Below are positions 1 to 7,807 of a stretch of DNA of 64,000 nucleotides, piece by piece. This stretch comes from Trichomonas vaginalis G3 (lineage: Eukaryota > Parabasalia > Trichomonadida > Trichomonadidae), in NCBI RefSeq assembly GCF_026262505.1, contig NC_067205.1, positions 7,378,001-7,442,000 of the forward strand, written 5' to 3'. The stretch's first letter is position 1. Every line of letters starts with the position of its first letter. The notes below the pieces were generated by a model. The model worked only from the letters and a program-made list of their open reading frames with translations, was not told where the DNA came from and did not search any database. Both the position numbers and the translations under genes were made by a program.

Positions 1-1
1 T

Positions 2-352
2 AAGTTTGGTCAGTATGTCAGACCATTAGCTATCGTCATTGACCGCAAACGTTATACTTCACAAGAGTTAGCAGTAGTTTTGAAACAAAAGAGTTTCTTC
101 GTGAATGTCAAAGATACTCATTATACTGTCATAAAGAACTCTAACGTTGACTTCTTCAGTATTGCTTTAAATCTTTCCGAACAGAAAGAATATAAGAAGG
201 GTGAAACATCTGTGAAATATTATCCTTCATCTCTGAAGACAATAACGAACAAAGATGTTATACAGAAATTCTTACCAAAGGTTGAAGAAGCTTCTATTGA
301 CATTGACGAAGGAAGTGAAATGGTTGAAGAAATAGACCCTGAAGCTATTTAA
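2..352 (+). CDS. Maverick protein of unknown function, C-terminal part
   Basis: The frame is open from the first bases of the window, so the start lies upstream and only the last ~116 residues are seen. The tail is acidic and ends with repeated ID/DE residues. It resembles the acidic tail of the 139-residue M2 protein at 38495-38914, which also carries a conserved AIV segment before a charged middle, so the two are probably homologues. In M2 that gene follows the SF3 helicase and precedes a convergent small gene, which suggests a conserved replication-module neighbourhood. No domain is recognised. Confidence 0.6.
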   Translation, partial: KFGQYVRPLAIVIDRKRYTSQELAVVLKQKSFFVNVKDTHYTVIKNSNVDFFSIALNLSEQKEYKKGETSVKYYPSSLKTITNKDVIQKFLPKVEEASIDIDEGSEMVEEIDPEAI

Positions 353-370
353 GCAAAAATATATTTTTGG

Positions 371-586
371 TTAGTCTTCATATCGATATTTTACAACAAT
401 TCCCCAATGTATAAACTTTTCATACGCTTTTTCATAAGCTTTATATACCTTCAGAAATTTTGCATAATCTTTAGAAGCATTTAGATATTGTTTAAATGCT
501 TTGTATGTCTTCAGAAATTTTGCATAATCTTTTACATGTTGTTCGTTCTCTTCTTCTGTCATGAGTTCCGAATATTCTAAATTCAT
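371..586 (-). CDS. Small lysine/tyrosine-rich protein with internal repeat
   Basis: This 71-residue protein contains two copies of a DYAKFLK-xYKA unit, giving a probable helical repeat rich in Lys, Tyr and Phe. It is convergent with the gene ending at 352. A T-rich tract reading toward the start lies between it and the next gene, as for other genes of this element. It has no recognisable family. A small DNA-binding or virion protein is possible but unsupported. Confidence 0.45.
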   Translation of the reverse strand: MNLEYSELMTEEENEQHVKDYAKFLKTYKAFKQYLNASKDYAKFLKVYKAYEKAYEKFIHWGIVVKYRYED

Positions 587-642
587 GTTCTTTCATATGA
601 GATAAAATTTTATAAAAAAAATAAAATTAGCTTAGATTTTTT

Positions 643-1470
643 TTATTCTTCCTCTTTGAAGTTATCGAAATATTCTGTTATTTTTTCCTTCAGTAATGTT
701 AAGTCTTCTTTGAATGTAAGTATTGTGCAACCTTTGATGTCATAGTGTGTTTGAGGAAGAGTATTTTTGACAATTTCCTTTATTTGCTCATTCGGTGTCA
801 TTGAAATCGGTAAGTTTTCACGATAGAACCAGTTTCTGTCAGATTTATATATCTTAGCTAAGTCATAAAAGCTCTTGTTGTTTCTTCTGACTAAATGCAA
901 CATAATCATTTCTTTATCTTCTTCTTTCTCCAACTCTTCAGTATATATCATATACTTATAACTCTTTTCCTTTCCTTTTGGTACTGAACGCGGTATTCTT
1001 TTCTGTATGCTTTTGTCTTTGGATTCAATGACTTCATCTTTTGCATGAAGTTTCTTTTCCATCTCTCCACGTTCTGCTTTATATAGTTCATCTAACATCA
1101 TGAAAATATAACAAGCATAACGGGGCCAAGCCCACATTGCTACAGCATTTACTAAAAGTCTATGAACATAATAACCTTTCAAACCAGGAGCCAAATTCTT
1201 GCGATTTTCATACGGAATCTCTTCCCCCGGTTTTCCGAGGGAAGCAATCATATGAGGAAATTCTTCTAAAAGTTCTTTTGTCTGTTGGTTTTCAAACCAA
1301 TGATATGCTTGCTTTGTAGAACGAAGAGCGTTCATTATACTTTGCATCTGGTACATGTCATCTTTGACTGAACGAATGAGACGTAACTGTTTGTTATACT
1401 GTATGTACTCGTATTCTTCATTTATAGCTTCATGGACTATAACTGTTGTTGTGTTCTCTGATGTTGACAT
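643..1470 (-). CDS. KilA-N domain protein K1
   Basis: This is a DNA-binding-type protein with an N-terminal KilA-N fold, including the conserved VHRLLVNAVAMWA helix, then a charged linker and a C-terminal domain of ~90 residues starting near VPKGKEK. K3 (40860-41699) shares that C-terminal domain. The start is set at the ATG ending at 1470. An in-frame extension to 1542 would translate the AT-rich promoter block that K2, K3 and K4 also carry upstream. A palindromic cassette at 1221-1244 lies in the KilA-N loop and codes for residues that differ from every other KilA-N protein here. KilA-N proteins are common in large DNA viruses and phages; the target of this one is unknown. Confidence 0.8.
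   Translation of the reverse strand: MSTSENTTTVIVHEAINEEYEYIQYNKQLRLIRSVKDDMYQMQSIMNALRSTKQAYHWFENQQTKELLEEFPHMIASLGKPGEEIPYENRKNLAPGLKGYYVHRLLVNAVAMWAWPRYACYIFMMLDELYKAERGEMEKKLHAKDEVIESKDKSIQKRIPRSVPKGKEKSYKYMIYTEELEKEEDKEMIMLHLVRRNNKSFYDLAKIYKSDRNWFYRENLPISMTPNEQIKEIVKNTLPQTHYDIKGCTILTFKEDLTLLKEKITEYFDNFKEEE
1221..1244. repeat. Palindromic cassette inside K1
   Basis: This is a 24-bp imperfect palindrome, CTTCCC...GGGAAG with a TTTT centre, in frame in the KilA-N loop of K1. Variants with the same flanks (GATTTTC, TACGGAATCTC and ATATGAGGAAATTC) but different arms lie between genes in M2 near 42760-42900. Confidence 0.75.
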
Positions 1471-1560
1471 TACTGTCTTTACATACAAAATAAAAAAAAT
1501 AAATAAAAATAAAATTAGCGTTATTTTTTCTGAGATAAACACTATTTCTTCACAACATTA
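1471..1560 (-). promoter_or_regulatory. Conserved upstream block of K1
   Basis: Read on the minus strand this is a GCTAATTTTATTTTTATTT-like tract followed by TTTTGTATGTAAAGACAGTA and then the ATG. The same arrangement precedes the genes starting at 3307, 4146, 41699 and 42403. It probably contains the core promoter. Confidence 0.5.
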
Positions 1561-1578
1561 AATTTTATCCTGTATGAA

Positions 1579-1914
1579 ATGACTTTAAAAAGATTATTGA
1601 CTGACTTCGAATACTATCTCATTGACGCACTGACAGACCCTCAAAACTGTGTTGAAAGTTCTTTAAGCTTTAAGATTGAAGGTACGACGCATTTTGTCTT
1701 CACTTACGTATTGAAAGAATATGACCGTTATCATAACGAAGTGAATCAAACACTAATAAAATTTGTAGATAAAAAATTGGTTAACAATGATGAAGAATAC
1801 AGACAAGTTATTGAAAAAAATAACGCAAGATTAGATGCAATAGAAAAGAAGTTTAATGAATGTCTTACAAACACGTATGAATATCTTATGCGGTGGGAAG
1901 CCAGATGGAAATAA
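1579..1914 (+). CDS. Conserved Maverick protein, homologue of the 38931-39374 product
   Basis: This 111-residue protein shares an EYD-x2-H-...-KFV-x2-(R/K)LV core with the M2 gene at 38931-39374, which supports a real gene family. In M2 that gene sits between the acidic-tail protein and the packaging ATPase. In M1 the acidic-tail homologue is at 2-352, so partial synteny remains. It is acidic, mostly helical and has no catalytic motif. Function unknown. The M2 copy has an extra Lys/Glu-rich tail of ~40 residues that is missing here. Confidence 0.65.
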   Translation: MTLKRLLTDFEYYLIDALTDPQNCVESSLSFKIEGTTHFVFTYVLKEYDRYHNEVNQTLIKFVDKKLVNNDEEYRQVIEKNNARLDAIEKKFNECLTNTYEYLMRWEARWK

Positions 1915-1955
1915 ATTTACGTCAAATATGCAATTTATAAAATCTTATGTCGACA

Positions 1956-2029
1956 GGCTACGTAGCACAGTGGTCTCAGGTGGTGTTATGGAGGGGTCAG
2001 GGCCCGTGGTTCGAACCGCGACAGCGCCG
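1956..2029 (+). other. tRNA-like sequence with A-box and B-box
   Basis: TAGCACAGTGG at 1963-1973 fits the tRNA A-box, and GGTTCGAACC at 2008-2017 fits the B-box, with normal spacing. The flanking bases do not form a 7-bp acceptor stem, the T loop is one base short, and no clean anticodon stem is visible. It may be a decayed tRNA or a polymerase III promoter-like element rather than a working tRNA. Confidence 0.35.
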
Positions 2030-2093
2030 TATTTTCTTATTTTCTTTGTTTGTCTTGTTTGTCGTGAATAAAAAGTGTCATAAAAGTGCTCTA

Positions 2094-2161
2094 TCTTCCA
2101 CGGGAATAAATAAAAAATTTACTTTATTTCTTCTTTATTTCTTTGTTCCCGTGGAAGAAGG
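2094..2161. repeat. Inverted repeat in a gene-free spacer
   Basis: The spacer 1915-2341 has no convincing gene beyond the tRNA-like piece. It contains 13-bp arms CTTCCACGGGAA / TTCCCGTGGAAG (core shown) around a ~40-base T-rich loop. A third partial copy of the arm (CGTGGAAG) occurs near 2242. Confidence 0.55.
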
Positions 2162-2254
2162 GTTTTGCTGTTTTTTTCTCAGCCGAAATCAATGATTTTT
2201 TCATTTTTGGAATCCTTAGCGAATGAGGAATCTTTTCTCTCGTGGAAGCTTTGA

Positions 2255-2335
2255 CCAAAAATATATTTTAGGGTAGATGGTGAGATCTAACCCGATATCT
2301 AACCTCATTTCTACCCCAGTTATTTTATAAACGTT
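2255..2335 (-). repeat. Dispersed 3'-end cassette, copy a
   Basis: On the minus strand it reads as units related to GAGGTTAGAAAT, an inverted GGTTAGATCTCACC segment, then the box CCTAAAATATATTTTT. It lies just beyond the 3' end of the minus-strand gene at 2342-3307. Related copies are at 3385, 4265, 14567, 43175, 43820, 44890 and 63735. Confidence 0.55.
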
Positions 2336-2341
2336 TTTATT

Positions 2342-3307
2342 TTATAAACGTTTTACATGGTAAACGTTATGAATTCGTGAGATTCTAAACAATTTCGTAG
2401 CTTCTATTTCTTCTTTTAGTACATCGAATGTTTTAACAATGCCGAAGGTTTCTTTATACTTCTTCTTGACGTCAGATAAAAGGAAATCTTCTGCTGTTGG
2501 ATAGTTTTTATTAAGAAATGTCAACATATCCATTTTATCTTCTGCTGGCTTTTCTGCTTCTTTCTTTAAGTCTGCATAGTCGTTTCGCATTCTTTCTATC
2601 TCTTTGACTGAGTAGTTATATTTTCTTATTGCTGCTTTACATTTTGAACATTGCGGCATCGTTTTTGCGTTATACATTGAAACATTACCAGCTAAAATAA
2701 CTAAAGCGTCAATTGCTCTCTTCATCTCAAACATAGCGGGTCTTATTTGTTCATTCCATACTTTACCTCTTCTATCTTTATCTCTTATCTGCCATACACA
2801 TTTTGCAACTAATGAAACAAAGTTATCGTATGTCTTAAATTCTTCGGATTTGTAAAGGTCAGAAATATTTTTATAAACCATGTCGCAATCTTTGTCCATA
2901 ACTTTATGGTTGCAATGAAAACCAAGGAATTCATAATTTACTTTACGTATGAATTTCTTAATTTCTACTGAGTCAGTTGCTTTGACTTCAATTTCGTCGA
3001 ATTCAGGAATAGTTAGTTTTTGCTGCTGAATTTCAGGTAGTTTAGGCAAATAGTCGATGAGGTCCTCCATTTCATAAAGATACTGTTCATTTGTTTCATC
3101 TTTCGCACTACAGTCTAAATTACTTGTTAAAAGTTCTTGCTTTATCTTCTGGATTTCTGTTTCAAAAGTATATGAAGAAGGAATAAAGCTTTTCATCTCT
3201 ACCAACATTGACGTAGGATTCATGACTAGCGAGTTTGGTGCTGTAGTTGTGGACAGAGTCCCGCCGTTCGTGGCTTGAATTGTTGTTGTGCCGATTGTTG
3301 AAATCAT
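2342..3307 (-). CDS. Maverick protein of unknown function with Cys pairs
   Basis: The start is set at the ATG ending at 3307, giving ~321 residues. The longer in-frame reading begins in the AT-rich promoter block and would create a false hydrophobic leader. The N-terminus is low-complexity (Thr/Ser/Asn). The middle has a CNHKVMDKDC segment and a PQCSKC pair that might bind metal, followed by a likely helical or coiled-coil region to about residue 280. The promoter block and 3' cassette match those of the KilA-N genes, so it belongs to the same accessory set. No family is recognised. Confidence 0.65.
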   Translation of the reverse strand: MISTIGTTTIQATNGGTLSTTTAPNSLVMNPTSMLVEMKSFIPSSYTFETEIQKIKQELLTSNLDCSAKDETNEQYLYEMEDLIDYLPKLPEIQQQKLTIPEFDEIEVKATDSVEIKKFIRKVNYEFLGFHCNHKVMDKDCDMVYKNISDLYKSEEFKTYDNFVSLVAKCVWQIRDKDRRGKVWNEQIRPAMFEMKRAIDALVILAGNVSMYNAKTMPQCSKCKAAIRKYNYSVKEIERMRNDYADLKKEAEKPAEDKMDMLTFLNKNYPTAEDFLLSDVKKKYKETFGIVKTFDVLKEEIEATKLFRISRIHNVYHVKRL

Positions 3308-3380
3308 ATCTTTTATACAAAATAAAAAAATAAATAAAAATAAAACTAACTTTATTTTTTCTATCTTAAGGAAATTCATG
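3308..3380 (-). promoter_or_regulatory. Conserved upstream block of the 2342-3307 gene
   Basis: This is almost identical to the block upstream of K2 (4147-4222): on the minus strand CATGAATTTCCTTAAGATAG, then a T-rich tract and TTTTGTATAAAAG close to the start codon. The near identity implies recent duplication or conversion of the promoter. Confidence 0.55.
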
Positions 3381-3384
3381 AAAA

Positions 3385-3455
3385 TTCACGAGGTTAGAAA
3401 TGAGGTTAGAAATCGGGTTAGATCTAACCATCTACCCTAAACATTATTTTTGGTG
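3385..3455 (+). repeat. Dispersed 3'-end cassette, copy b
   Basis: Two GAGGTTAGAAAT units are followed by GGGTTAGATCTAACC, which is self-complementary, then CATCTACCCTAAACATTATT (core). It lies between K2 and the promoter of the 2342-3307 gene, with the A/T box nearest the K2 stop codon. Confidence 0.6.
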
Positions 3456-3480
3456 AATTCAATAAAAATAAATGGTTCAT

Positions 3481-4146
3481 TTACTCACAATATTTTTGTA
3501 CAAAACGACCCCAAACTTTTAACTTCTTTTCTGCAGTTTCTAATGCTATCTTAGCGAGTTCATATTCTCTAAATTCTCTCTTTAAATCTTCTTGTTCCCA
3601 TTGGTCTAGTTCGTATGGAGAATCTCTATAACCATAACATATCTCACGTTCATGTTCTAATTGTTTTTCATGCATTTTTCTAACTTCTTCTTCAAACAAA
3701 TGTTTTGCATTTTCTACTGTATCTTCGAGTTCTTCTTCATCTAACTTCTCATGAACTTTCTTGTCTATGGAGTCCATAATATCTTTGACATAAAATGCAT
3801 ACTTTACAGAGCACCATTCAGCAACAAAATGAACGAGGTCAGGATGTATGTAAATACCTTTGAATTCATTTATAACACCCTTAGTAAGCTCATAAAATGC
3901 TTGTTTTGAGGTTGAGCCACTTTTGGCTCGACCGTATTCTTTCAACCAAAACTCAAGAATTTCCTGCATTTTAGCACTATTGAGAAATCTGTTTAAATGG
4001 TTTAACTTTCCTGCTTCTCTTGCCATCTTTGTTGCATTAATGTAACCATCCTTGTCTCTACGTAAGACTTCAATACCATTATAAGTGCCTTTTGTGAATG
4101 TTTCGCCATTAGATTTGTTCGTGAATGTTTTTGCTTCGACTGACAT
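3481..4146 (-). CDS. KilA-N domain protein K2
   Basis: This 221-residue KilA-N protein begins with a segment ending in YINATKMAREAGK, the classic KilA-N strand/helix. A variable loop follows, then IHPDLVHFVAEWCS and an acidic helical C-terminus. K5 (43969-44631) is close in the N-terminus and the last 100 residues but differs completely in the loop. The loop carries the palindrome at 3910-3933. The start is a clear ATG after the shared promoter block. Probable DNA-binding regulator; target unknown. Confidence 0.85.
   Translation of the reverse strand: MSVEAKTFTNKSNGETFTKGTYNGIEVLRRDKDGYINATKMAREAGKLNHLNRFLNSAKMQEILEFWLKEYGRAKSGSTSKQAFYELTKGVINEFKGIYIHPDLVHFVAEWCSVKYAFYVKDIMDSIDKKVHEKLDEEELEDTVENAKHLFEEEVRKMHEKQLEHEREICYGYRDSPYELDQWEQEDLKREFREYELAKIALETAEKKLKVWGRFVQKYCE
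3910..3933. repeat. Palindromic cassette inside K2
   Basis: GGTTGAGCCA/TTGGCTCGACC arms lie in frame in the KilA-N loop of K2. On the other strand the sequence continues into CCTCAAAACAAGCATTTT. An intergenic copy of the palindrome with that flank is at 43345-43390. Confidence 0.75.
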
Positions 4147-4222
4147 TTCTGTTCTTACATACCAAATAAAAAATAAATAAAAATAAAACTAACTTTATTT
4201 TTCTATCTTAAGGAAATTCATG
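4147..4222 (-). promoter_or_regulatory. Conserved upstream block of K2
   Basis: A T-rich tract and a TATTTGGTATGTAAGAACAG motif end a few bases from the start codon. The same block precedes K3 and K4 in M2, which suggests a common regulatory class for KilA-N genes. Confidence 0.5.
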
Positions 4223-4224
4223 AA

Positions 4225-4330
4225 TTTTCATGAGACCCAAAGGGTCTGAGCCGCTAAGCGGCGAGGGTGAAAAAAGAGGTGAAAAAACAGGTGAGATCTC
4301 ACCTCTTCACCTAAAAATTATTTTGTCTGA
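4225..4330 (+). repeat. Mini-hairpins plus 3'-end cassette, copy c
   Basis: Two tiny hairpins with three-base loops, GACCC-AAA-GGGTC (4234-4246) and GCCGC-TAA-GCGGC (4250-4262), precede a cassette of GGTGAAAAAA-type units, GGTGAGATCTCACC and the terminal box CACCTAAAAATTATTTT. The block separates the K2 promoter from the 3' end of the integrase. Confidence 0.65.
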
Positions 4331-4350
4331 TTTACATCTAATGAAAAAGT

Positions 4351-5436
4351 TTAGAAGAATTTTCTTATTCTTTCTGGCTTATTTTTGTCTTTCCAGTACT
4401 CCCGCTCTAATGGTCCCAGATGAGTTGGTTTAGATTCTCTCAAGTTCTTAGATGGTATAACATCTTCAACGCCTCCTTCATATCTTACTTTATAAGTGTC
4501 ATCGTTTATGTTGTAGCCAAGTATTTCAATAACCACTCCTCGCTTTGCTTCGTCAATGGTTTCAGCAAGTTTGCCATTACTACTTTCAACTAATTTATGT
4601 CGAGGGTAAAACGCAATAGAGTCGTCAGCAGCTTTTATAAGATATCCATTACCTTGCGTAGAGTCTACGATATAATAGTTTCTACTTAACCTTAAACGTT
4701 TCTTTGTCAACGGTTTGTCGTCAAGAACTACACGAACTTTTGTTCCAGGAATGAGGGTAAATTGTGTTGAATTTCTGATATTTTGTGTTTGACTTCGTTT
4801 CTTTTGTATATACTTTTCTTCTTGTTGTTGTGTCATTGAATTTGGTGTATGTCCTGTTGTAGAATGTGTTGAGGAATTATATACTTCGAGAAAATGTTTC
4901 ATTGTTTCTTCGGTAAAGTCTCGCTCTTGGTTTAAATCTCTGAGCGTTCTTATGAAGCGGTTTATGATGCCGAGTATGTTATGGTTATGGTCTTCAGTAG
5001 TGTAGTGAGTTATGTTATGCTTAATGAGAAATTCTGTGATTTCATTGCTGAGGTATGCACTGTCTTGGTCTGATGTTAAAGTACTTGGGCTATGTTCTGC
5101 TACAAACTTTTGTAAAACTCTTAACACTTCACGAGTTCCTTTATTTTTCATTGGATATGCATATGCTTTACGAGTGTTAACATTAATGAAGATGAGGAAT
5201 GGTTTATGTCCTCCTTTTCTGCTTTGAATGAGAGTGTCAAATTGGTATGCGTCAGGAGTGTTGGAGTAAATTGGTAAAAAGTAGTCGTAAGGGTTTATTT
5301 TTGTTTGATGTACAACATTTTTGTCAAAGAACCTTTTCACTTCAGCTCTGTTAGTAAATCCCCAACTCTTTGCAGCTTCATTGAACTTCTTAAATGACCT
5401 CCATGGATGTTGTTCGAATACTTCTTTCAAGCTCAT
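4351..5436 (-). CDS. Maverick integrase, third catalytic residue Asn
   Basis: This 361-residue protein is a retroviral-type (RNase H fold) integrase that would join element ends to host DNA. The core shows an FDTLIQS strand with the first Asp and a TSDQDSAY strand with the second. Exactly 35 residues later, at the usual Glu position, lies Asn in GIINRFIRTLRD. M2 and M3 have Asp at the same place. The C-terminus (about residues 295-340, EILGYNINDDTYKVRYEGG) resembles an SH3/chromo-like barrel, as in other Maverick and retroelement integrases. The Asn may make this copy inactive. The ATG follows a normal A/T-rich leader. Confidence 0.85.
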   Translation of the reverse strand: MSLKEVFEQHPWRSFKKFNEAAKSWGFTNRAEVKRFFDKNVVHQTKINPYDYFLPIYSNTPDAYQFDTLIQSRKGGHKPFLIFINVNTRKAYAYPMKNKGTREVLRVLQKFVAEHSPSTLTSDQDSAYLSNEITEFLIKHNITHYTTEDHNHNILGIINRFIRTLRDLNQERDFTEETMKHFLEVYNSSTHSTTGHTPNSMTQQQEEKYIQKKRSQTQNIRNSTQFTLIPGTKVRVVLDDKPLTKKRLRLSRNYYIVDSTQGNGYLIKAADDSIAFYPRHKLVESSNGKLAETIDEAKRGVVIEILGYNINDDTYKVRYEGGVEDVIPSKNLRESKPTHLGPLEREYWKDKNKPERIRKFF

Positions 5437-5471
5437 TTATGTAAAGTTAAAGATTTTATTCAAGGCTCAAG

Positions 5472-5488
5472 CGCGTTCATTGAACGCG
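5472..5488. repeat. Mini-hairpin CGCGTTC-ATT-GAACGCG
   Basis: This perfect 7-bp stem with a three-base loop spans the stop codon of the fiber gene, just upstream of the integrase gene on the same strand. It could end transcription or be one of the mobile mini-hairpins seen throughout the Mavericks. Confidence 0.6.
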
Positions 5489-6721
5489 GTACCATGCGAA
5501 TATAGTCACAAATGGTGGCATATAATCTGCAACCGAGCCTGTTGGATTTGTTGTGAAAGTATGGACATGATTTCCTCCTGGTTCAGTTGGTCGAAAAATC
5601 TTTTTTGCTGAATTGTTATAAGATGGAGATAAAACGTCATGGCCAGCTTCATACTCTGAGTTGTATAATGGGTGGTCTCTTAATGAGTGGCTATGGTCGC
5701 CAGAAAAGTTTGTAGTTCCTGTATGAGTGTGCGCAGGTAAGTTTGCTTCTTTAATTTTCTTCGAACCTCCTGTTTGCTTTGAATATCTAGCACAGTATAA
5801 GAATTTATCTACAATCTGCTTCCACGTACCAAAACCTAAAACTGTTTCTGGATTTGTTGAGTTCATTGACGTATAAATAGAACCAACAGGATATAATGTT
5901 TGAAGTATTTCAGTCTTTAATGTTTGAAGCTCTGTTTTGTCTGCTTTCTTATCTAACATTGTTGGTAGTTCATATGCTTCAAAGTTTCTGGCATGATCTT
6001 CGATATTCCTGCAACTGTTATCTAAATTGTTTAGTGTATCTTTTACGCTTGTACTTGGATTCTCTAAAGGTGCACTTGAACCAAGGGTATAGTTCAATAT
6101 TATGTCGTCTGCTCTAACAGTAGTGAAGGATTTATGTGTATGGTTCTTGTCGGCTTTCTTATCTAACATTGCTGGTAGTTCATATGTTTCAAAGTTTCTG
6201 ACATGACCTTCAATGTTCATACATTTACTATTTAAGGAGTTTAGTGTATCTTTTACGCTTGTACTCGGATTCTCTAAAGATGCACTTGAACCAAGGGTAT
6301 AGTTCAATATTATGTCGTCTGCTCTAACAGTAGTGAAGGATTTATGTGTATGGTTCTTGTCGGCTTTCTTATCTAACATTGCTGGTAGTTCATATGTTTC
6401 AAAGTTTCTGACATGACCTTCAATGTTCATACATTTACTATTTAAGGAGTTTAGTGTATCTTTTACGCTTGTACTCGGATTCTCTAAAGATGCACTTGAA
6501 CCAAGGGTATAGTTCAATATTATGTCGTCTGCTCTAACAGTAGTGAAGGATTTATGTGTATGGTTCTTGTCAGCTTTACTATTTAATGTAGCTTGAAGTT
6601 CATTTATATCGGAGATATTGTGTTTATGAGATTTCAAAACTTTGTTCGTTGCGTCAAGTTCATCTTTGTCAGCTTTACTTTTAATAGCATCTTCAAAAGT
6701 TATTTTTGCCTTAACTCTCAA
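5477..6721 (-). CDS. Phage-like fiber/collar protein with three 70-residue repeats
   Basis: The 414-residue protein has three consecutive ~70-residue repeats, each starting near KKADKNHTHKSFTTV. The DNA period is 210 bp, and the second and third copies are almost identical. The C-terminal ~130 residues start at LYPVGSIYTSMNSTNPE and contain GG and HTH segments typical of phage tail collar / gp10-like receptor-binding tips. A likely role is a trimeric fiber on the Maverick virion that contacts the host cell. It is the last of four minus-strand genes (8619 to 5477) with tiny gaps or overlaps, probably a structural gene cluster. The near-identical repeats imply recent expansion. Confidence 0.8.
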   Translation of the reverse strand: MRVKAKITFEDAIKSKADKDELDATNKVLKSHKHNISDINELQATLNSKADKNHTHKSFTTVRADDIILNYTLGSSASLENPSTSVKDTLNSLNSKCMNIEGHVRNFETYELPAMLDKKADKNHTHKSFTTVRADDIILNYTLGSSASLENPSTSVKDTLNSLNSKCMNIEGHVRNFETYELPAMLDKKADKNHTHKSFTTVRADDIILNYTLGSSAPLENPSTSVKDTLNNLDNSCRNIEDHARNFEAYELPTMLDKKADKTELQTLKTEILQTLYPVGSIYTSMNSTNPETVLGFGTWKQIVDKFLYCARYSKQTGGSKKIKEANLPAHTHTGTTNFSGDHSHSLRDHPLYNSEYEAGHDVLSPSYNNSAKKIFRPTEPGGNHVHTFTTNPTGSVADYMPPFVTIFAWYRVQ

Positions 6722-6727
6722 AGTAAA

Positions 6728-7561
6728 TCATGGTTCAACTAATACACCGTTAACAAAGAAGTATGAAGCATAAATTTCATTGTTATAATCAAATGTTTCT
6801 TGTGCTTTACCTGTGTCATACTGTACAGTACAGTGTATGTCATAACCTTTAGCACGAATGTATTTATATCTTCTTTCATTAACATCTTTCGTCTTCACTT
6901 CTTCATCCTGTGTTAAATATCCGTGGTAGTTCGTTATAATCTGTTCGTCTGAACTTATATAATGAACATGGTTTTTATCTGCTTTTTGTGAAAGAAGTTC
7001 AACAACTTTTGCTTCACTTATGTTACCAGTGTCACTTTCATTTATTTTTGTCAGCATTGCGTTCAAAACTTCATAAAGACTAACTACTTCTTTTGGTTCT
7101 TGAAACAATGAGTCAAAAGTCTTTCTTAACATTACATCTTCAACTGTTATGACTGAGTCAATACCTTTCTCTTTTATTGTCTTAGCTAACTGACCTAAAA
7201 CAACGAACATATAGTCTAAAATATTATCTTCAGTGTTAAACACTATACAGTTTTCACGAATTGTTGTGTTTGTTGCTGTTAAAACTTCTTTAAACTCAGG
7301 ATATATATTCAGTAGATTTTCAACAATTGTTTGAACCACTTGTCCTCCTTCATCTAAATCTCTTGCTGCCATTAAAGGATGTAAATTAATTGGTTCAATA
7401 ATTCCGAGACGAGGGTTGTAAGCAAGTCCGTCGAACATATTTTTACGTTTGAGTGCCCAGTTAGTTAGTTTCTTTGTATTATATGTTACTTTAACCCCAT
7501 AAATTTTTGAGACCGTCAAAGAAACTTCCTGTATTTCCATGTAATTTAGCAAACTCAACAT
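6728..7561 (-). CDS. Probable fiber-associated structural protein
   Basis: This 277-residue protein sits 6 bp upstream of the collar-fiber gene. It includes a QKADKNHVHY segment like the linkers of the fiber repeats, which links it to the same assembly. Its N-terminal part (residues ~1-130) is mixed alpha/beta without a known motif, and its C-terminus is a short beta-rich domain. A fiber shaft or baseplate-like role is inferred from this motif and the gene order. It has no close counterpart in M2. Confidence 0.65.
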   Translation of the reverse strand: MLSLLNYMEIQEVSLTVSKIYGVKVTYNTKKLTNWALKRKNMFDGLAYNPRLGIIEPINLHPLMAARDLDEGGQVVQTIVENLLNIYPEFKEVLTATNTTIRENCIVFNTEDNILDYMFVVLGQLAKTIKEKGIDSVITVEDVMLRKTFDSLFQEPKEVVSLYEVLNAMLTKINESDTGNISEAKVVELLSQKADKNHVHYISSDEQIITNYHGYLTQDEEVKTKDVNERRYKYIRAKGYDIHCTVQYDTGKAQETFDYNNEIYASYFFVNGVLVEP

Positions 7562-7567
7562 AAAACT

Positions 7568-7807
7568 TCATGCTTCTATGCCACCAAAAAAAGCCCAGAG
7601 TGCATCTATCTCACTTTGCATGGTTATAAGAGATGCAGTTGTTACACCTGATGAAAATAAAGTAAACAACCACCCTAACCAACTCTTACCTGCTCCACTT
7701 TGTTCTACTTTCACAAAATCACTGATATGACTTTTTAAGTATTCTTTCGTAAGTAATGTGTCTCCAGGTGTAACGTCTCTAACGATATTATCTCCGTCAA
7801 AAGTCAA
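7568..7807 (-). CDS. Small protein with hydrophobic segment
   Basis: This 79-residue product has a Gly/Leu/Phe-rich hydrophobic stretch (about residues 42-60, GWLFTLFSSGVTTASLI), possibly a membrane or virion-core anchor. Its start codon overlaps the stop of the upstream gene (ATGA-type overlap at 7804-7807), which indicates one transcription unit with the fiber genes. No family recognised. Confidence 0.6.
   Translation of the reverse strand: MTFDGDNIVRDVTPGDTLLTKEYLKSHISDFVKVEQSGAGKSWLGWLFTLFSSGVTTASLITMQSEIDALWAFFGGIEA

Noticed and set aside
1956-2029. A functional tRNA gene
   Set aside because: The acceptor stem does not pair, the T loop is short and no anticodon stem is found.
1643-3379. 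N-terminal hydrophobic leaders on the K1 and 2342 genes (signal peptides)
   Set aside because: The hydrophobic residues are the translation of T-rich promoter blocks shared by several genes. An ATG just downstream matches all family members.
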